Assembly: GCA_963698395.1 (NCBI GenBank)
Contig: CAVOQQ010000004.1
Span: forward strand, 310,001-374,000
Direction of reading: 5' to 3'
Length of the DNA stretch: 64,000 nt
Source of the DNA: JBBQUN01 sp963698395
GTDB lineage: Bacteria > Actinomycetota > Acidimicrobiia > Acidimicrobiales > SZUA-35
The notes beneath the pieces were generated by a model. It was not told the DNA's origin, made no database searches, and worked only from the letters and a program-made list of their open reading frames with translations. Both the position numbers and the translations under genes were made by a program. Shown one piece after another: positions 52,671 to 61,357 of this stretch (positions are counted from its first letter, which is position 1; each line of letters opens with the position of its first letter).

Positions 52671-53155
52671 TGTCGACGTTCATGCTGATGCTGCGCCTGC
52701 TCACGGCGCTCGCCTTCGTCGGCGGGTTGCTGTGGTTCATGACGCGCTCGGCGAAGAACGGCAAGTTCACGTTCCTCCTCGGCAGCGGGCCCACCCAGGA
52801 CTCGCTCGAGGTCACCAGCCAGCGACCGCTCGGGCGCAATTCCTCGGTGGCGCTGGTGCGAGCGGGCGAACGCCATCTCCTCCTGGGCGTGAGCGAACAC
52901 GGGGTGCAGCTCCTGGCCGAGGGCGCCGACCTGTGCTCCCCCATCACCGAACCGACGAGCGATCAGGATGATCGCATCGACCTCGCCGCCCTTGCACAGG
53001 GCGACGCACCGTCGACGGACGCCGGACCCACCGCCAGCAACACCTCAGACAGAAGGCAAGCGGCACCGAAGCACTTGCCGGCGATGTTTACGCCAACCCA
53101 ACCACGGATGACCCTGATCGAATCGCTCCGGGAACTCACGGTTCGCAAGTCCTGA
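52670..53155 (+). CDS. fliO: Flagellar biosynthesis protein FliO
   Basis: The protein has 161 residues: a TM segment at about 4-24 (FMLMLRLLTALAFVGGLLWF), then a small beta domain with LEVTSQRPLGRNSSVALVRA and HLLLGVSEHGVQLLAE, the FliO pattern, and a disordered tail ending in MTLIESLRELTVRKS. FliO helps assemble the FliP ring. Start overlaps the fliN stop (TGATG). Confidence 0.85.
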   Translation: MSTFMLMLRLLTALAFVGGLLWFMTRSAKNGKFTFLLGSGPTQDSLEVTSQRPLGRNSSVALVRAGERHLLLGVSEHGVQLLAEGADLCSPITEPTSDQDDRIDLAALAQGDAPSTDAGPTASNTSDRRQAAPKHLPAMFTPTQPRMTLIESLRELTVRKS

Positions 53156-53176
53156 ACCGCCCGGGCCAAGGCCTGG

Positions 53177-54181
53177 ATGTCACCACATTTGAGCGTCGAC
53201 TTCGTCGATCGCTTCGCAACCACAACCGACGGCGGCGGCCAACGCCCCACCATCGCTCGACTCCCCGCCGCTGCTGGGCGTCTCCTCCTGGTCCTCCGGG
53301 GCGTGATCGTCGCGCTCGCCATCGTGCTCGGCATCGTCTGCGGACTCCCGACCTCTGCGGGAGCCCAGGTGATCACGCCCCCTGTGACCGCTCCCGACCT
53401 GCCGACCCCGGGGGCCGAGCGCTCGGCCGAGGACACCGGCATCGGCGGCCTGCTCGACGACGGTCTGTCCGGCAATGACGCGACCACCGACGGAACCGAT
53501 CCGTCGAGCTCGACCGATCTGGTGACGGTCACGGTCGGTGATGCCGCCTCCTCGCCGAGTCAGTCCCTGATCTTGATCATCGGCTTGGGCATCTTGTCGC
53601 TCGCCCCGTCACTCGTGATCATGCTGTCGAGCTTCACCCGCATCGTCATCGTGCTGTCGATGACCCGGAACGCGCTCGGTCTCCAGGGCGTGCCGCCGAA
53701 CCAGGTCATCACGGGGCTCGCCCTGTTCCTCAGTCTGTTCGTCATGGGCCCCACGCTCGACCAGGTCAACGACGATGCGCTGCAGCCCTTCCTGAACGGC
53801 CAGATCGAGCAGGGCGAGGCACTCGACCGGGCGCAAGGCCCGGTGCGGGAGTTCATGCTCAGCCAGGAGCCGACCGAGGAGCTGTCGATGATCCTCGACG
53901 CTCGCGGCGCCGAACAGCCCGAGACACCCGAAGACATCTCGATGTCGTCACTCATCCCGGCGTTCCTGCTCCACGAGCTGAAGGCGGCCTTCATCATCGG
54001 CATGGTCATCTTCATCCCCTTCGTGATCATCGACCTGATCGTTTCGGCGACCCTGATGTCATTGGGCATGATGATGCTGCCCCCGGTGTTCGTCTCGCTC
54101 CCGTTCAAACTGTTGCTGTTCATCATGGTCGGAGGCTGGTCGCTCATCGTCCAGACCCTGCTCGAGAGCTTCCGGGTCTGA
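53177..54181 (+). CDS. fliP: Flagellar export gate protein FliP
   Basis: The protein has 334 residues, longer than usual because of an N-terminal leader (VLRGVIVALAIVLGIVCGLP, with a signal-type cleavage region AGAQV) and an acidic linker. The core is clear: LSLAPSLVIMLSSFTRIVIV, RNALGLQGVPPNQVITGLAL, FLLHELKAAFIIGMVIFIPF, MSLGMMMLPPVFVSLPFKLL. FliP forms the export gate with FliQ and FliR. ATG 53177 is the first in frame; the next gene starts 1 nt after its stop. Confidence 0.94.
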   Translation: MSPHLSVDFVDRFATTTDGGGQRPTIARLPAAAGRLLLVLRGVIVALAIVLGIVCGLPTSAGAQVITPPVTAPDLPTPGAERSAEDTGIGGLLDDGLSGNDATTDGTDPSSSTDLVTVTVGDAASSPSQSLILIIGLGILSLAPSLVIMLSSFTRIVIVLSMTRNALGLQGVPPNQVITGLALFLSLFVMGPTLDQVNDDALQPFLNGQIEQGEALDRAQGPVREFMLSQEPTEELSMILDARGAEQPETPEDISMSSLIPAFLLHELKAAFIIGMVIFIPFVIIDLIVSATLMSLGMMMLPPVFVSLPFKLLLFIMVGGWSLIVQTLLESFRV

Positions 54182-54182
54182 C

Positions 54183-54449
54183 ATGGACGAAGCAGCAGTC
54201 CTCCAGATGCTCACCGACGCCATGTGGGTCGCGGCGAAGGTGTCGCTCCCGATCCTCCTCACCTCGATCGTCGTCGGTGTCTTGGTCGGTCTCGTCCAGT
54301 CGATCACGCAGATCCAGGAGCAGACCCTCACCTTCGTGCCCAAGTTCCTGGCCGTCGGCCTCGTGCTCATCGTGTCCGGGTCGTGGATGATGCAGATGCT
54401 CGTCGACTTCACTCGGGAGCTGATCGAACGCATCCCGAGCTACCTGTAG
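54183..54449 (+). CDS. fliQ: Flagellar export gate protein FliQ
   Basis: The protein has 88 residues and two TM helices: VSLPILLTSIVVGVLVGLVQ, SITQIQEQTLTFVPKFLAVG, and LVLIVSGSWMMQMLVDFTRE. Length and the QS.TQIQEQTL motif are diagnostic. It lies between fliP and fliR. Confidence 0.95.
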   Translation: MDEAAVLQMLTDAMWVAAKVSLPILLTSIVVGVLVGLVQSITQIQEQTLTFVPKFLAVGLVLIVSGSWMMQMLVDFTRELIERIPSYL

Positions 54450-54456
54450 GCCGCCG

Positions 54457-55227
54457 GTGGAGTTCTCGTTCGAGCCCGGGGTGCTGGTCGCCTTCGTGAT
54501 GATCACCACTCGACTGGTGACCGTTTTCGTGGTCGCGCCCCCGTTCTCGGGTGCACTCATGCCGAACCGCATGCGTATCGCCCTGGCGGTTTCCCTGGCC
54601 TTCGCCATCGCGCCTGGCTCGGCGACGACGCTTCCCGGCGTGCTCCCCACCGACGTGCTCGGACTCGTCGGTGCCGTGCTGTTCCAGGTGTTCACCGGCA
54701 TCTTGCTCGGCCTGACGATCCAGCTGCTCTTCGCCGCGGTGTCGAGCGCCGGCTCGATGATCGACATGGCGGCCGGCCTGTCGTCGGCGGCTCTGTACGA
54801 CCCGACCACCCAGAGCCAGGCCGCCCCCGTCGGCCGGCTCTACCAGATGACCGGTGTGACGATCCTCTTCGTGGTGAACGGCCATCTCCTCCTGATCAAG
54901 GGCGTGATCCGAAGTTACGAAGCGGCTCCGCTCACCGGTCTGCGGCTCGGCGAACTCGAGCAGATGGTCACCGAGGGTGCCGGGTTGTTCTTCTTGGCCG
55001 CGGTCGAGATCGCCTTTCCGATCATGCTCACCATGGCGCTCACCGAGATCGTGCTTGGCATTGCCTCCCGGGCGGCCCCCAAGCTCAACGTTTTGGTGAT
55101 CGGCTTCGCGCTGAAGTCGCTGATCCTGCTCTTCATCATCTCACTCACCCTCCCGCTGGTCCTCAACGGTTCGCAGACCCTGTTCGAACAGGGCCTGCGC
55201 TGGGGCAGTCAGCTCATCGGGGGGTGA
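54457..55227 (+). CDS. fliR: Flagellar export gate protein FliR
   Basis: The protein has 256 residues, about six TM segments. It shows FVVAPPFSGALMPNRMRIAL, AGSMIDMAAGLSSAALYDPT, LYQMTGVTILFVVNGHLLLI and the C-terminal LNVLVIGFALKSLILLFIIS. It completes the FliPQR core. The GTG start lies 8 bp after fliQ with a weak ribosome site. Confidence 0.92.
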   Translation: MEFSFEPGVLVAFVMITTRLVTVFVVAPPFSGALMPNRMRIALAVSLAFAIAPGSATTLPGVLPTDVLGLVGAVLFQVFTGILLGLTIQLLFAAVSSAGSMIDMAAGLSSAALYDPTTQSQAAPVGRLYQMTGVTILFVVNGHLLLIKGVIRSYEAAPLTGLRLGELEQMVTEGAGLFFLAAVEIAFPIMLTMALTEIVLGIASRAAPKLNVLVIGFALKSLILLFIISLTLPLVLNGSQTLFEQGLRWGSQLIGG

Positions 55228-55230
55228 GGC

Positions 55231-56382
55231 ATGGCGCAATCGAGTGGTGAGAAGACCGAAAAACCGACACCGAAGAAACTCCGCGAGGCGCGCAAGAAGG
55301 GGCAGATTCCCAAGTCGGTCGACCTGATCCAATGGCTCGTCCTGCTTCTGTCCACCTGGTTCGTGCCCTCGCTCATCGGCGGCCTCGGCTCGTCTCTTCG
55401 GACCGAGACCTCGACCCTGATGCACGCGGCAGCCACCGGTGAACTCGGTCCGGTGGTCGAACGACTCGACGATGTCCTCATCTTGATGACCACGGCCCTG
55501 CTCCCCATGTTCGGGCTGGTGTGCCTCACGATCGTCGTCGGTCTCGGCTTGCAGGGTGGCGTCGTCCTCAGCATGGAGGGAATCAAGCCCAAGCCCGAGC
55601 GCATCTCGCCGAAGGCAGGATTCAAGCGCTTGTTCTCGAGCGAGCCTCTGGTCGACACCGTCAAGTCGATCGTGCGGCTGCTGGTGCTCGCCGTGCTCTC
55701 GGCGACGGTCCTGCGATCGATTCTCGCCGAACACCTCCTGCCGATCCCGGTGGCGCTCGACGCTGCGGCGCTCCGCCTCGGCGATCAGATGCTCGATCTC
55801 GTTCGCATGGTGGCGTTCGCCGGTCTCCTCGTCGGTGGCGGCGACTACGCCTACCAGCGCTGGAAGATCGGCAAGCAGCTCAAGATGACCAAGGAAGAGG
55901 TCAAGCAGGAGTACAAACAGAGCGAAGGCGACCCCCAGATGAAGGGGCGTCGACGCCAGGCTCACGCCAAACTGAGCCGCAACCAGATGCTCGCCGCCGT
56001 CGACGACGCGTCGGCCGTCGTCGTGAACCCCACGCACGTGGCCGTCGCCATCAAGTACCAGGAGGGCACCGGGGCTCCCCGGGTCGTTGCCAAGGGCGGC
56101 GACGAGCTGGCCATGCGCATTCGTGAACGGGCCAAGGCCAAGGGCGTGCCCATCGTGGAGGCTCGACCGCTCGCTCGCGTCCTCCATGACCGAGTCGAGG
56201 TGGGCGAGACCGTACCGAACGAACTGTTCCGGGCCATCGCCATCGTGCTCGCCTTCGTGATGCGCAACCCGCACTCGCAATACTCCGACACCATCCGCCG
56301 GGTCAAGATCCCGGCTTCGGCGATGCGCCTCCCCGACGAAGACCCCAACGCCAAGCCGAAACGGCGCCGCCGCGCCGCATGA
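55231..56382 (+). CDS. flhB: Flagellar export switch protein FlhB
   Basis: The protein has 383 residues. It starts SGEKTEKPTPKKLREARKKG, contains four TM segments, and has the autocleavage site VVNPTHVAVAIKY (NPTH) near residue 270. The C-terminal part has GVPIVEARPLARVLHDRVEV. Cleavage between Asn and Pro changes substrate specificity from hook to filament proteins together with FliK. It follows fliR by 3 bp. Confidence 0.95.
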   Translation: MAQSSGEKTEKPTPKKLREARKKGQIPKSVDLIQWLVLLLSTWFVPSLIGGLGSSLRTETSTLMHAAATGELGPVVERLDDVLILMTTALLPMFGLVCLTIVVGLGLQGGVVLSMEGIKPKPERISPKAGFKRLFSSEPLVDTVKSIVRLLVLAVLSATVLRSILAEHLLPIPVALDAAALRLGDQMLDLVRMVAFAGLLVGGGDYAYQRWKIGKQLKMTKEEVKQEYKQSEGDPQMKGRRRQAHAKLSRNQMLAAVDDASAVVVNPTHVAVAIKYQEGTGAPRVVAKGGDELAMRIRERAKAKGVPIVEARPLARVLHDRVEVGETVPNELFRAIAIVLAFVMRNPHSQYSDTIRRVKIPASAMRLPDEDPNAKPKRRRRAA

Positions 56383-56478
56383 CGCCGCGCCGTCGCGTGA
56401 CACCGCACCGTCGCTTGACGCCACGCTTTCGCGTGACGCTGCGTGGTCCCGCATGACGCGGCGTGACGCCACGCCGTT
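56376..56478. repeat. 18-bp imperfect tandem repeat after flhB
   Basis: Units of the type CGCRTGACGCCGCGCCGT repeat from the last codons of flhB; copies at 56376, 56394, 56412 and 56430 are followed by a broken copy and a last one at about 56462. The array takes up nearly half of the 231-bp flhB-flhA gap. Confidence 0.85.
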
Positions 56479-56613
56479 CGAGGTTTCCGCCGCATCCCCC
56501 ACCAGCACTTTTGATCGGCGGCACGGCTAATACCCGAACCGAACGCGACGACGCTTCGCTTTGACACTGATGTCAGCCCGGACCGCCATGGATGGCCGGC
56601 CCACAGGTCGTTC

Positions 56614-58686
56614 GTGAAAACTCGTAGTGCAGGTGGAGCATTCCTCTCCGCCATGATGATGGGCGTTGTTGCGCTGATGGTGATCCCGCTTCCGGGATTC
56701 ATCCTCGACATGCTCATCTCGGTGAACATCGCCATCGGCGTCATGTTGTTGCTGGCGACGATGCTCACCTCGCGGGCGCTCGAGCTCAGCGCCTTCCCGT
56801 CGCTGCTGCTGATGGCGACCCTGTTCCGGCTCTCGCTGAACGTCTCGTCGACCCGACTCATCCTCACGACCGGCGAGGCCGGCGGCGTGATCACCGCCTT
56901 CGGCACGTTCGTGGTCGGCGGCTCGGTCGTGGTCGGCCTCGTCGTCTTCATGATCCTGGTCGTCATCCAGTTCGTCGTGATCACCAACGGCGCGTCCCGC
57001 GTTGCCGAGGTCGGCGCCCGCTTCACCCTCGACGCCATGCCCGGCAAGCAGATGGCGATCGACGCCGACCTCGGTGCCGGTGTGATCGACGAGGAGACCG
57101 CCCGCATGCGGCGAACCGAGGTCACCCAGGAAGCCGACTTCTACGGCGCGATGGACGGCGCCTCCAAGTTCGTCAAGGGCGATGCCATCGCCGGCGTCCT
57201 GATCACCCTGATCAACCTGATCGGCGGGCTCGTCATCGGCGTCGTCCAGATGGGCATGCCCTTCAACGAAGCCGTCTCGAACTTCTCCTCACTCACCGTC
57301 GGCGACGGTCTCGTCTCGCAGATTCCTGCGCTGCTCATCTCGATCGCATCGGGCATCATCGTCACCCGAGCCTCCAACGACCAAGACCTGGGAACCGACA
57401 TCGGCGCCCAGTTCCGGGGCCAGGCAACCGCCTTCTTCTACGCCGGCATCGCCATCATCGCCCTCGGACTGGCGCCCGGCCTGCCCAAGATCCCGTTCTT
57501 CGTCGTCGGTGGCGGTCTCATCGTGCTCAGCCGTCGCTTCGACAACGAGACCGAGACCGCATCGCTGGCCGCCGCCGGCGGGGTCGCGTCCCAGCCGACC
57601 GAGGACGTCCCGAACGAGGACGATCCCCGACAGCTGGCGATGGACATCCGACCCGAACCGCTCGGACTCGAGCTGGCGGTCGACATGGTCGATCTCGTCG
57701 ATCCCTCGATGGGCGGCGACCTCCTCGACCGCGTGCGGGCGTTGCGGCGCAAGATCGCCATGGAGATGGGGCTGATCATTCCCCCGGTCCGCACCCGGGA
57801 CAACATCGATCTCGGATCCGGCGACTACCTGATCACCATGCACGGCGTCGAGATGGCTCGTGGCAACGCCCCTCCCGGCCATGTGCTCGTCATCGCCGAC
57901 CAACTCGACCGACTGCCCGGCATCGAGACCACCGAGCCGGTGTTCGGTCTGCCGGCGAAGTGGATTCGTTCCGAGCAGCGAGCGCTCGCCGATGCGATCG
58001 ATGGCACCGTCGTCGATCGGCCCTCGGTCATCGCCACGCATCTCGCCGAGGTCGTTCGCCAGCACGCGGCCAAGCTGCTGAGTCGACAGGAGGTCAAGGA
58101 CCTCGTCGATCTCGTTCGCCAGTCCGACCCGGCGGTCGTCGACGAGCTGGCTGCCAACGATCTCACGATCGCCGAGGTGCAGCGGGTACTCCAGGACCTC
58201 CTCGACGAGCGGGTACCGATTCGCGACATCGTGCGCATCCTCGATGTGCTCGGCGAACGAGCCCGACTGACCAGGAACCAGTTCGAGCTCTCCGAAGCCG
58301 TACGGACCGCTCTCGGTTCGTCGATCTCGGCCGGCAGTGCGTCGGAACAGGGCGTGCTGCCCGTCATCACCCTTGCCCCCTCGCTGGAGCAGGCCCTGCT
58401 CGGCAGTCTGCGCGAGGGACCGAACGGTTATGAGTTCGCCCTGTCACCCGACGAGATCGGGCACATGGTCAACAGCTTCCGCACCCAGCTCCACGCCGCC
58501 GAACACACGGGAATGATGCCCGTGATCCTGACCTCGAAACCCCTCCGGCGGCCACTGCGTCGCCTTCTCGCCCTGACCGACCTCGACCCGACTGTTCTGG
58601 CCATCGACGAACTCGGTAGCCACCTCCGTATCGAAACACTGGGAACCGTGAACTATGACGACACAGCAGCGCTACACCGGGCCTGA
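56614..58686 (+). CDS. flhA: Flagellar export gate protein FlhA
   Basis: The protein has 690 residues, full length. Eight TM helices lie in the first ~320 residues, with the FHIPEP-type core ATLFRLSLNVSSTRLIL, RVAEVGARFTLDAMPGKQMA, DADLGAGVID, and DFYGAMDGASKFVKGDAIAG. The cytoplasmic domain has GDYLITMHGVEMARGNAPPG and ATHLAEVVRQHAAKLLSRQE. It is the main export gate and docking platform. GTG 56614 is the start. It probably has its own promoter in the upstream 135 bp (TAATAC around 56529), not certain. Its end overlaps the next gene by 32 bp. Confidence 0.96.
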   Translation: MKTRSAGGAFLSAMMMGVVALMVIPLPGFILDMLISVNIAIGVMLLLATMLTSRALELSAFPSLLLMATLFRLSLNVSSTRLILTTGEAGGVITAFGTFVVGGSVVVGLVVFMILVVIQFVVITNGASRVAEVGARFTLDAMPGKQMAIDADLGAGVIDEETARMRRTEVTQEADFYGAMDGASKFVKGDAIAGVLITLINLIGGLVIGVVQMGMPFNEAVSNFSSLTVGDGLVSQIPALLISIASGIIVTRASNDQDLGTDIGAQFRGQATAFFYAGIAIIALGLAPGLPKIPFFVVGGGLIVLSRRFDNETETASLAAAGGVASQPTEDVPNEDDPRQLAMDIRPEPLGLELAVDMVDLVDPSMGGDLLDRVRALRRKIAMEMGLIIPPVRTRDNIDLGSGDYLITMHGVEMARGNAPPGHVLVIADQLDRLPGIETTEPVFGLPAKWIRSEQRALADAIDGTVVDRPSVIATHLAEVVRQHAAKLLSRQEVKDLVDLVRQSDPAVVDELAANDLTIAEVQRVLQDLLDERVPIRDIVRILDVLGERARLTRNQFELSEAVRTALGSSISAGSASEQGVLPVITLAPSLEQALLGSLREGPNGYEFALSPDEIGHMVNSFRTQLHAAEHTGMMPVILTSKPLRRPLRRLLALTDLDPTVLAIDELGSHLRIETLGTVNYDDTAALHRA

Positions 58687-60262
58687 GCTGAGCGCCCTCC
58701 TCCGTGAGGTACGGGCGGAACTCGGTGATCAGGCCATCATCCACGAAGCCAATCGCATCCGCACGGGCGGCATCGGCGGCTTCTTCCGCAAGGAAGGCTT
58801 CGAGGTGCTCGCCTCGCCACCATCGGGTGGTGTTCCAGCGAGCTCGACGCCGAGCCGCACCAAGGCCGGTCGACGCTTCGGCCTCAATCGATCCGACGTG
58901 CCGGCCACCCCGGCGTCCGCGGGGCAGCTGTCGGTCGGCAACGACCTCGCCGCCGACGAGGAACTGATCGCGAAGCTCACCGCCGCGATGGAGTCGGAGC
59001 AGGCATGGGTCGACGCCATCGGCCCGTCGGCATCACCACCGCCGCCGACCATCGAGAAACGGCCGGTTCGACGGTTCGGTCCCGAAGACCTCGCCCCGAT
59101 CGAGGACGACTTCGACCGGATCAGCTCGAGTTCCGTGATGGCGCAGCAGCCCGTTCTGGCCAGCAGCCTCGCCAATGGATCGCCGCCCGAACCTCGCTTG
59201 ACCCCCGGTCAGGCCCTGCTCGAACGGGCCGACACCATCTCGTCCCAGGAACGAGTGGGCCAGCTGCTGAGCGGGGCACAGAGCCTCATCGACGACACCA
59301 CCATCGCCGAGCGCACACGCGTCGTCGGCCGCGCCGTTCCTCCGCGCGGCCTGATGGACGATCCGTCGGCCGCCGACCGTTTCCCCGGACTGTTGCATCG
59401 GCTCGAGAATCGCGTCAACGAGCCGGTGCTCCGACCTCCTTCTGTCGCCCCCGAGCCGGCACGACTCGACCGGGCTCGGTCGACCTCGATCGACTCGCTC
59501 GACGCCGGCGCACCGATCGTCGACACCCCGCCCCGCACCCCGACCGCCCGGACCGCAACCCCTCCGAGCGCGGCCTCGCCGACCACCATCTCCCCGGTCG
59601 ACGCCCGTCGATCCGGCGAGTCGGCGGCCGAGTCGACGGTCGTATCCACGACCGTGCACCAGGGCGAAGCGGAACGCCAGCAGTTCTGGGACGATCTGAC
59701 CCGACTCGAGAGCATCCTCCCGATTCGGCCGACGACACAGGCGAGTGTGCAGTTGCTCGTCGGCCCGCTCGACATCGCCCTCCCGCTTGCGACACGCTTC
59801 ACCAACGACGCGACGATCGGCCTCGCCATCTTCTGCGACGAGGTCGAACTCACCGGCATCCGCAGCGACCAGCTCGCCGACAGCAGTCGCGACCTTCACC
59901 ATCGCCTGCTCGAGCGCTCCCGCACCGGCACCAGGGCGGTTGGCGTGATCGAAGCCGACGATGCCCGCCGGGAACGTGACGAATCGCTCGATTGCATGCT
60001 GACCCCGCGAGTACTCACGATGATCGATCGGGTCTGCGCCGACGGCGCCGTCGACTTGCTTCGCCTGACCTTGCGATCGTTGGGCCCGATCGACGAGCTG
60101 CGAGAACTGGTCGACTCGTTCGCGGTCCCGTGCGCCATCGATCTCCACGCAACGCCGACGTCGGAAGAACTCGTCGCTTCACTCGACGCCCAGCTCCCGA
60201 TCGTCTCGATCGCCGGCCGACAGCTCACACCGGCACTTGCCATGGCCCTGAAGAAGCTCTGA
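58655..60262 (+). CDS. FlhF-like protein with degenerate nucleotide-binding site
   Basis: The protein has 535 residues. The start (YTGPELSALLREVRAELGDQ then IHEANRIRTGGIGGFFRKEG) matches the N-terminus of FlhF proteins in related bacteria. A long Pro/Arg-rich linker follows. The C-terminal ~190 residues resemble an SRP-type GTPase fold, but the P-loop position reads LLVGPLDIALPLATRF, without the GxxxxGK(T/S) lysine, so GTP binding there is unlikely. FlhF sets flagellar position and number in other bacteria. Overlap with flhA and position support a flagellar role; the gene could be an FlhF descendant that lost GTPase function. Confidence 0.65.
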   Translation: MTTQQRYTGPELSALLREVRAELGDQAIIHEANRIRTGGIGGFFRKEGFEVLASPPSGGVPASSTPSRTKAGRRFGLNRSDVPATPASAGQLSVGNDLAADEELIAKLTAAMESEQAWVDAIGPSASPPPPTIEKRPVRRFGPEDLAPIEDDFDRISSSSVMAQQPVLASSLANGSPPEPRLTPGQALLERADTISSQERVGQLLSGAQSLIDDTTIAERTRVVGRAVPPRGLMDDPSAADRFPGLLHRLENRVNEPVLRPPSVAPEPARLDRARSTSIDSLDAGAPIVDTPPRTPTARTATPPSAASPTTISPVDARRSGESAAESTVVSTTVHQGEAERQQFWDDLTRLESILPIRPTTQASVQLLVGPLDIALPLATRFTNDATIGLAIFCDEVELTGIRSDQLADSSRDLHHRLLERSRTGTRAVGVIEADDARRERDESLDCMLTPRVLTMIDRVCADGAVDLLRLTLRSLGPIDELRELVDSFAVPCAIDLHATPTSEELVASLDAQLPIVSIAGRQLTPALAMALKKL

Positions 60263-60266
60263 GCCC

Positions 60267-60668
60267 ATGGCTTCTCCTGAGACGATTCGCGACGGCACTG
60301 CCGAGGCGGTCATTCCGTCGACGCTTCGCCAACGAGCGACCGCGATCCAGGTGATCGGGGCTCCCGAGGTCGATCGCTCGGCCCAACGCCAGCAGCGACT
60401 GGGCTTCTCACTGCTGCTCGGCCTGGCGCTCGGATGGGACTCACTCATGCTCGCCGCCAACTCGGGCGCACCGTTCCACCTGGCGATCGGCCGCTTCCTG
60501 CTGATCTTCGCCGTGACCGTCGGATCGATCCGCGCCCTGGGCAACCTGTACGACGGCTATGTCGATCAGGCCTTGCTCGATCAGCAAAGAGCCGAAGCGG
60601 CGAGGCGCCTCGCCGACGACGCTTCGACCATTGGCACCACCGACCAACCCGCACCCGGCACTGACTAA
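60267..60668 (+). CDS. Small two-TM protein of unknown function
   Basis: The protein has 133 residues. Two hydrophobic segments lie at about 46-65 (LGFSLLLGLALGWDSLMLAA) and 74-92 (IGRFLLIFAVTVGSIRALGN); a charged C-terminal tail follows with GYVDQALLDQQRAEAARRLA. I do not recognise it. It starts 4 bp after the FlhF-like gene, where other genomes often have flhG, which is not in the window. Confidence 0.6.
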   Translation: MASPETIRDGTAEAVIPSTLRQRATAIQVIGAPEVDRSAQRQQRLGFSLLLGLALGWDSLMLAANSGAPFHLAIGRFLLIFAVTVGSIRALGNLYDGYVDQALLDQQRAEAARRLADDASTIGTTDQPAPGTD

Positions 60669-60672
60669 GGAC

Positions 60673-60678
60673 TAGGGT
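60673..60678 (+). promoter_or_regulatory. -10 box (TAGGGT) before fliW, leaderless
   Basis: TAGGGT ends 7 nt before ATG 60686, with GAC just ahead of it. It suggests that fliW-csrA can be transcribed separately from the upstream operon. Confidence 0.45.
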
Positions 60679-60685
60679 CACAGCG

Positions 60686-61117
60686 ATGCAGATCACGTCA
60701 TCCCGATTCGGCGACTTCGAGGTTCCCGACGAGCGGGCAATCTCGATTCCCGGTGGACTCCTCGGCCTCCCCGACTCGACGCGCTACGTCGTCGTCGAGA
60801 TCGACGACGATTCGCCCTACTTCTGGGTGCAGAGCGCCGACCAGGCCGAGCTGGCCTTCCTCGCCACCACCCCCTGGCTGTTCTATCCCGACTACGAGTT
60901 CGAGATCGACGACGCCGTTCAGGCGGAACTCGAGGTCACCACCATCGAAGACGTCCAGGTGGTGGTCCTGCTCACGGTGCATCGTGACGGCGACGACGTC
61001 ACGGCGCTCACGGCCAACCTCCTGGGCCCGATCATCGTCAACACCGAGTCTCGGATCGGCAAACAGCTCGTACTCGACTCGTCCGCCTACTCCACCCAGG
61101 AAGCGCTGGTCTCGTAG
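60686..61117 (+). CDS. fliW: Flagellar assembly factor FliW
   Basis: The protein has 143 residues: FGDFEVPDERAISIPGGLLG, PYFWVQSADQAELAFL and NLLGPIIVNTESRIGKQLVL, all typical of FliW. In Bacillus and relatives FliW binds flagellin or CsrA and thus releases flagellin mRNA from repression when flagellin is exported. csrA follows without a gap and fliC has a matching leader. Confidence 0.95.
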   Translation: MQITSSRFGDFEVPDERAISIPGGLLGLPDSTRYVVVEIDDDSPYFWVQSADQAELAFLATTPWLFYPDYEFEIDDAVQAELEVTTIEDVQVVVLLTVHRDGDDVTALTANLLGPIIVNTESRIGKQLVLDSSAYSTQEALVS

Positions 61118-61351
61118 ATGCTCGTCCTCAGCCGTCGCCAGAACCAGTCCATCGTCATCGGTTCCAACATCGTCGTCCGAGTCATCGAGATTCGCGGCGA
61201 CCACGTCCGCCTCGGCATCGAGGCGCCGCGGTCCATCACCGTGCACCGCGAAGAGGTGGCCCGAGAGATTGCGGCGGCCAACCTGGCCGCCGCCGCCAAC
61301 ACCGGGGCCGTCGATTTCGGCAAGCTCCCGGTGCCCAAGCCCCGCACCTGA
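61118..61351 (+). CDS. csrA: Translational regulator CsrA
   Basis: The protein has 77 residues: MLVLSRRQNQSIVIGSNIVV then RVIEIRGDHVRLGIEAPRSI and TVHREEV, the full CsrA fold with RNA-binding residues at both ends. A short Ala-rich tail follows. It begins right after the fliW stop (TAG ATG), so the pair is co-translated. Probable targets are GGA-containing leaders such as fliC. It ends 6 bp from the convergent DUF3068 gene. Confidence 0.96.
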   Translation: MLVLSRRQNQSIVIGSNIVVRVIEIRGDHVRLGIEAPRSITVHREEVAREIAAANLAAAANTGAVDFGKLPVPKPRT

Positions 61352-61357
61352 TCGGCG

